DNA from: an uncultured Ruminococcus sp.
Lineage (GTDB): Bacteria > Bacillota > Clostridia > Oscillospirales > Ruminococcaceae
Direction: 5' to 3'
NCBI GenBank assembly: GCA_947589205.1
Contig: CANQCJ010000087.1
Span: 1-8,374 of the forward strand
Length of the DNA stretch: 8,374 bases
Position numbers and translations under genes: made by a program. Below are positions 5,717 through 8,374 of this stretch, in pieces. Position 1 is the stretch's first letter, and every line of letters starts with the position of its first letter. Under the pieces are notes generated by a model, which made no database searches, had not been told where the DNA came from, and worked only from the letters and a program-made list of their open reading frames with translations.

Positions 5717-5743
5717 TGTATGTATTGTTGTAAAATACATACA
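5717..5743. repeat. Inverted repeat with 10-bp arms upstream of the vWA lipoprotein gene
   Basis: Perfect arms TGTATGTATT (5717-5726) and AATACATACA (5734-5743) flank a 7-base spacer, about 95 bp before the lipoprotein start. The arms are AT-rich and lack a following T-run. It could be an operator or an RNA hairpin in the leader. I found no convincing -35/-10 pair for the lipoprotein gene between 5650 and 5836, so its promoter remains unplaced. Confidence 0.45.
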
Positions 5744-5836
5744 AGCACGCAAACGCACATCAAGTAATATTTGTTTGATTTGCATTGTAATATCTGCGTA
5801 AAAAATACGTCTATATTTGTAAAGGAGGAATCGACC

Positions 5837-7255
5837 ATGAAAAATTATAAGACCTTTACAAAAAGATTATCAGCCGCTGCCGCCGCTTTAGCTATAGCTC
5901 TCTGCGCCTGCGGCTGCGGTGAAAAAGAGACGAATACGAACGGCGATACCGGTGCGGCGGTCAACGCCGGGACGAAAACCGAAGCCGCTCCCGCTTCGGG
6001 AACGACTAAGGCTGCGGCTAAGACAGAAGCGGCGGCTGACGGCGCGGCTGACGCTAAAGACGCCGAAGCCGCTGAAGCGGAGGGCGAGACCAAAATGTTT
6101 GCCGCCGATGAAGCGTTTGACGGCGTTTCGGATATCGCTATGGCGGATACCGCAAGATCCGATGTCGCCGAGCCTTCAAAAGAAGCCGCACCCGGAATTT
6201 GGACCGAGGAAAACGGCGTTGAACAAACTGCCCCTTCGGCAAATATCCTCACTGCCGGCGAATGGAACGACAACGACAATTGGGGATTTTTTGAGAATCT
6301 TATAAGCTCCGGCACGATAGAATTTCCCGCCTTCGGCATAGACCCGAGAAACCGCACCGCCGTTCACGTTACGGACAAAGACGGTCAGCCGGTCGCTAAC
6401 GCCGAAGCTCAGCTTGTCGCAGAGGGAGATATGGTACTTTGGGACGCGGTAACGGACAAAAACGGAGACGCTTATCTGTTTGCGCCCGAGGGCGGCTATG
6501 AAACGCTTGAGGTCACCGTTTCGGCAAACGGCAATTCCGCTAAAGCGCAGGTGCGGCAAGCCAAAGCCGAGGACAGCGGACAGGGCGAAAGCTCAAACGC
6601 TTCGCAGACTGTGGAAATAACGCTCGATGAAAAAACCAACGCTTACAAAAACACCGAGATAAAATTTATCGTTGACGCTACCGGCTCTATGGCTGATGAA
6701 ATGCTGTTTTTGCAAAGCGAATTTTCGGCTATAGCCGAGGAGGTCGGCACGGAGAACGTTAAATATTCGGTGGATTTTTACCGCGACGAGGGCGATGAGT
6801 ATGTCACCAAATGCAGCGAATTTACCGACGATATCTCAAGGATACAGTCGCTTCTTAATTCCGAAAGCGCGGACGGCGGAGGCGATGTTCCCGAGGCTGT
6901 CGCGCAGATACTCGATGAAACGATAACCAACGGTCAGTGGAGCGAGGACAGCGTAAAGCTTGCGTTTCTTATCTTTGACGCGCCGCCTCACGACGGCACG
7001 GACGAAACGCTCAAAGCGGCGGTAATGGCGGCGGCTTCTAAGGGCATACGCATTATACCGGTAGTTTCCTCAAACGCCGAACGCGCTACCGAGCTTTTCG
7101 CAAGAGCGGTCTCTATCTGCACCGGCGGTACTTATGTGTTCCTGACAGACGATTCTGGAGTAGGCGATTCCCACCTCGAGCCTATCATCGGCGACTATGA
7201 GGTCGAAAAGCTGTACGATATCATCATCAGGATAATCGACGATTACAGGCAATAA
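5837..7255 (+). CDS. Surface lipoprotein with von Willebrand factor A domain
   Basis: Predicted extracellular, lipid-anchored protein with a metal-dependent adhesion domain; ligand unknown. I use the ATG at 5837 because AAAGGAGG lies just upstream and the signal peptide follows at once; an in-frame ATG at 5771 would add 22 residues with no matching site. With 472 residues: 1-24 is a lipoprotein signal (FTKR, Ala-rich core) ending in LCAC, with Cys25 the likely lipidated residue (Cys27 also possible). About 30-85 is an Ala/Glu/Thr/Lys-rich linker. About 172-230 resembles a carboxypeptidase-regulatory-like beta-sandwich (TAVHVTDKDGQPVANAEAQL). About 272-470 is the vWA domain, with the MIDAS-type motif DATGSM at 280-285, GGGDVPEA at 347-354 and FDAPPH at 380-385, all typical of the DATGSM subgroup of vWA proteins. 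It is a single gene ended by its own terminator. Confidence 0.9.
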   Translation: MKNYKTFTKRLSAAAAALAIALCACGCGEKETNTNGDTGAAVNAGTKTEAAPASGTTKAAAKTEAAADGAADAKDAEAAEAEGETKMFAADEAFDGVSDIAMADTARSDVAEPSKEAAPGIWTEENGVEQTAPSANILTAGEWNDNDNWGFFENLISSGTIEFPAFGIDPRNRTAVHVTDKDGQPVANAEAQLVAEGDMVLWDAVTDKNGDAYLFAPEGGYETLEVTVSANGNSAKAQVRQAKAEDSGQGESSNASQTVEITLDEKTNAYKNTEIKFIVDATGSMADEMLFLQSEFSAIAEEVGTENVKYSVDFYRDEGDEYVTKCSEFTDDISRIQSLLNSESADGGGDVPEAVAQILDETITNGQWSEDSVKLAFLIFDAPPHDGTDETLKAAVMAAASKGIRIIPVVSSNAERATELFARAVSICTGGTYVFLTDDSGVGDSHLEPIIGDYEVEKLYDIIIRIIDDYRQ

Positions 7256-7260
7256 AAATT

Positions 7261-7302
7261 ACGGCATATACGTTTTAAACGCGTATATGCCGTAAAATTT
7301 TT
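7261..7302. terminator. Bidirectional intrinsic terminator
   Basis: Perfect 12-bp arms ACGGCATATACG (7261-7272) and CGTATATGCCGT (7282-7293) enclose a 9-base loop, starting 5 bases after the lipoprotein stop. On the plus strand AAAATTTTT follows; on the minus strand the stem is followed by AATTTTTATT. It therefore probably ends both the vWA lipoprotein gene and the converging permease gene. Confidence 0.85.
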
Positions 7303-7315
7303 AGTATTAATTAAT

Positions 7316-8374
7316 TTACTCGTATCTTAACGCTTCGATAGGATCGAGTCTCGCCGCCTTTACCGACGGGATAAGTCCGAAGATAATTCCTACCGCCATT
7401 GAAAAGACTACCGATATCGCTATCGCGGGAGTGGAGATCGCTACCGGTACCTCCGCCATTTTTGAAACTACCTGCGCAAGTCCTATTCCCGCCGCTACTC
7501 CGAGTACTCCGCCTATGCTGGTAAGCACGGCGGCTTCGGTCAGAAACTGCATGAGTATCTTGCCCCGTCTCGCGCCGAGGGCTTTTTTAAGCCCTATCTC
7601 GCGCGTTCTTTCGGTAACGGATACGAGCATTATGTTCATTACTCCGATACCTCCGACGAGAAGCGATATGCTCGCTATCCAGATAAGCATATTGTTTGTC
7701 GACGCGCTCAGATCCTGCAGCGACTTCGCCTGCTCGAGAAGGCTTTCGCTTTTATAGGAAATATTCGCGTTTTCGTCAACGCTCAGATACTCGTTTAGGA
7801 TATCCGCGGTCGTTTTTCCCGCAACGGTCATGCTGTCGGTGTCGATTGCTTTTGCTATTACGAACTGCGGCTCGTCATAGCTGAAAATTATCGGCCACGC
7901 CTCGCTCGGCAAAAACACCGTTCCGCCTGACGACTGGTTGTACATCCAATAATCGTCAATGGAATTTATGACCGGCTCGAACGCCGTCGATTTGTCGGCG
8001 ATGCCTATTACCGTGAACGGCTCGCTCTGAATATCGAGAGTTTTGCCTATCGGGTCGTCCGAACCGAAAAGCGAATCGGCTATCGTGCGGTCTATAATGC
8101 AGACCTTGCTGTGACCCTTGTAATCCTCGGGAGAAAAGCCCTTGCCCCTTTGTATCTGATAGCCTGCCGTCTTGAAATAGTCCTCGTCAATGCCGTAGGC
8201 GCTCGCGCTTTCGAGCATATTATTTTTATAGAACATTCTCTCGACATAGCTTCTCATACGGTACACCGTGCAGCTTTCCACTTCTTTTATATCGAGTATG
8301 CGCTGTTTGGCGTCCTCGCTGACGCTCTGCGTGGGAATATGCTCATGTCCGGCCAGGATCAGATCGGACCAGAT
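7316..8374 (-). CDS. ABC transporter permease, MacB/FtsX family (5' end outside window)
   Basis: Membrane subunit of a MacB-like ABC transporter, a type that exports peptides, antibiotics or lipoproteins by a mechanical stroke rather than a classical channel. The frame is open from the right edge, so 352 codons of a protein usually near 400 are visible; the first transmembrane helix and the true start are missing. An apparent GTG start at 8281 is internal. The visible N-terminal part is the extracytoplasmic core domain, with FGSDDPIGKTLDIQSEPFTVIGI as its recognisable block. Three C-terminal helices follow, with the FtsX signatures GGIGVMNIMLVSVTERTREIGLKKALGA and LIPSVKAARLDPIEALRYE at the extreme C-terminus. 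An ATPase partner and a periplasmic adaptor would be expected beyond the right edge. The gene ends at the shared terminator and converges on the lipoprotein gene. Its substrate cannot be told from sequence. Confidence 0.94.
   Translation of the reverse strand: MWSDLILAGHEHIPTQSVSEDAKQRILDIKEVESCTVYRMRSYVERMFYKNNMLESASAYGIDEDYFKTAGYQIQRGKGFSPEDYKGHSKVCIIDRTIADSLFGSDDPIGKTLDIQSEPFTVIGIADKSTAFEPVINSIDDYWMYNQSSGGTVFLPSEAWPIIFSYDEPQFVIAKAIDTDSMTVAGKTTADILNEYLSVDENANISYKSESLLEQAKSLQDLSASTNNMLIWIASISLLVGGIGVMNIMLVSVTERTREIGLKKALGARRGKILMQFLTEAAVLTSIGGVLGVAAGIGLAQVVSKMAEVPVAISTPAIAISVVFSMAVGIIFGLIPSVKAARLDPIEALRYE

Noticed and set aside
5597..5785. Small minus-strand open frame in the 5569-5836 intergenic region
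   Set aside because: No ribosome binding site before its ATG, no recognisable sequence, and it overlaps the promoter and dyads of the flotillin remnant.
5845..6357. Ala/Ser-rich minus-strand open frame opposite the lipoprotein linker
   Set aside because: Mirror of the Ala/Glu-rich linker codons; no start signal or domain.

Overview
The window reads as a chromosomal segment of a gut-type Gram-positive Clostridia, most likely an Oscillospiraceae/Ruminococcus-like organism (inference). Reasons: the rpsF-ssb-rpsR cluster in Firmicutes order, AGGAGG-type ribosome binding sites, near-consensus housekeeping promoters with 17-bp spacers, a Prok-RING/zinc-ribbon membrane protein, Ala-rich lipoprotein signal peptides, moderate GC and palindrome-rich intergenic DNA. 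I see no tRNA, rRNA, CRISPR array, transposase or phage gene.

Layout. Positions 1-164 carry no convincing gene and hold three consecutive palindromes. 165-1276 (minus) is the rpsF-ssb-rpsR operon for bS6, single-stranded DNA-binding protein and a zinc-type bS18. It is driven by a near-consensus extended -10 promoter and has a structured leader of about 100 nt that may be the S6:S18 autoregulatory site. 1457-3621 (minus) is a two-gene unit: a six-helix membrane diguanylate cyclase (GGDEF) followed by a membrane protein with a prokaryotic RING-like finger and a zinc ribbon. Its terminator overlaps the rpsF promoter.

A 258-bp divergent intergenic region (3622-3879) holds two good promoters. The rightward one has a perfect 16-bp dyad in its spacer and drives a secreted, membrane-anchored protein with a Tyr/Asp-rich N-terminus, a cohesin-like beta domain, one transmembrane helix and a very acidic cytoplasmic tail. 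A bidirectional terminator separates it from a truncated flotillin/SPFH gene on the minus strand, only 80 codons long but with intact promoter and ribosome binding site.

A 268-bp AT-rich intergenic region with three inverted repeats follows. Then comes a lipoprotein with a von Willebrand factor A domain (plus strand), a second bidirectional terminator, and the 3' part of a MacB/FtsX-type ABC transporter permease (minus) that runs off the right edge.

How the genes relate: the ribosomal/SSB operon is housekeeping. Most of the rest concerns the cell envelope: a c-di-GMP-producing membrane sensor, a zinc-finger membrane protein, two surface-exposed proteins, a membrane-scaffold remnant and an exporter permease. 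Only the GGDEF and RING genes look co-transcribed. No defence system or dedicated new pathway is evident; the less familiar items are the acidic-tailed surface protein with its spacer dyad, the GGDEF-RING pair and the flotillin remnant.
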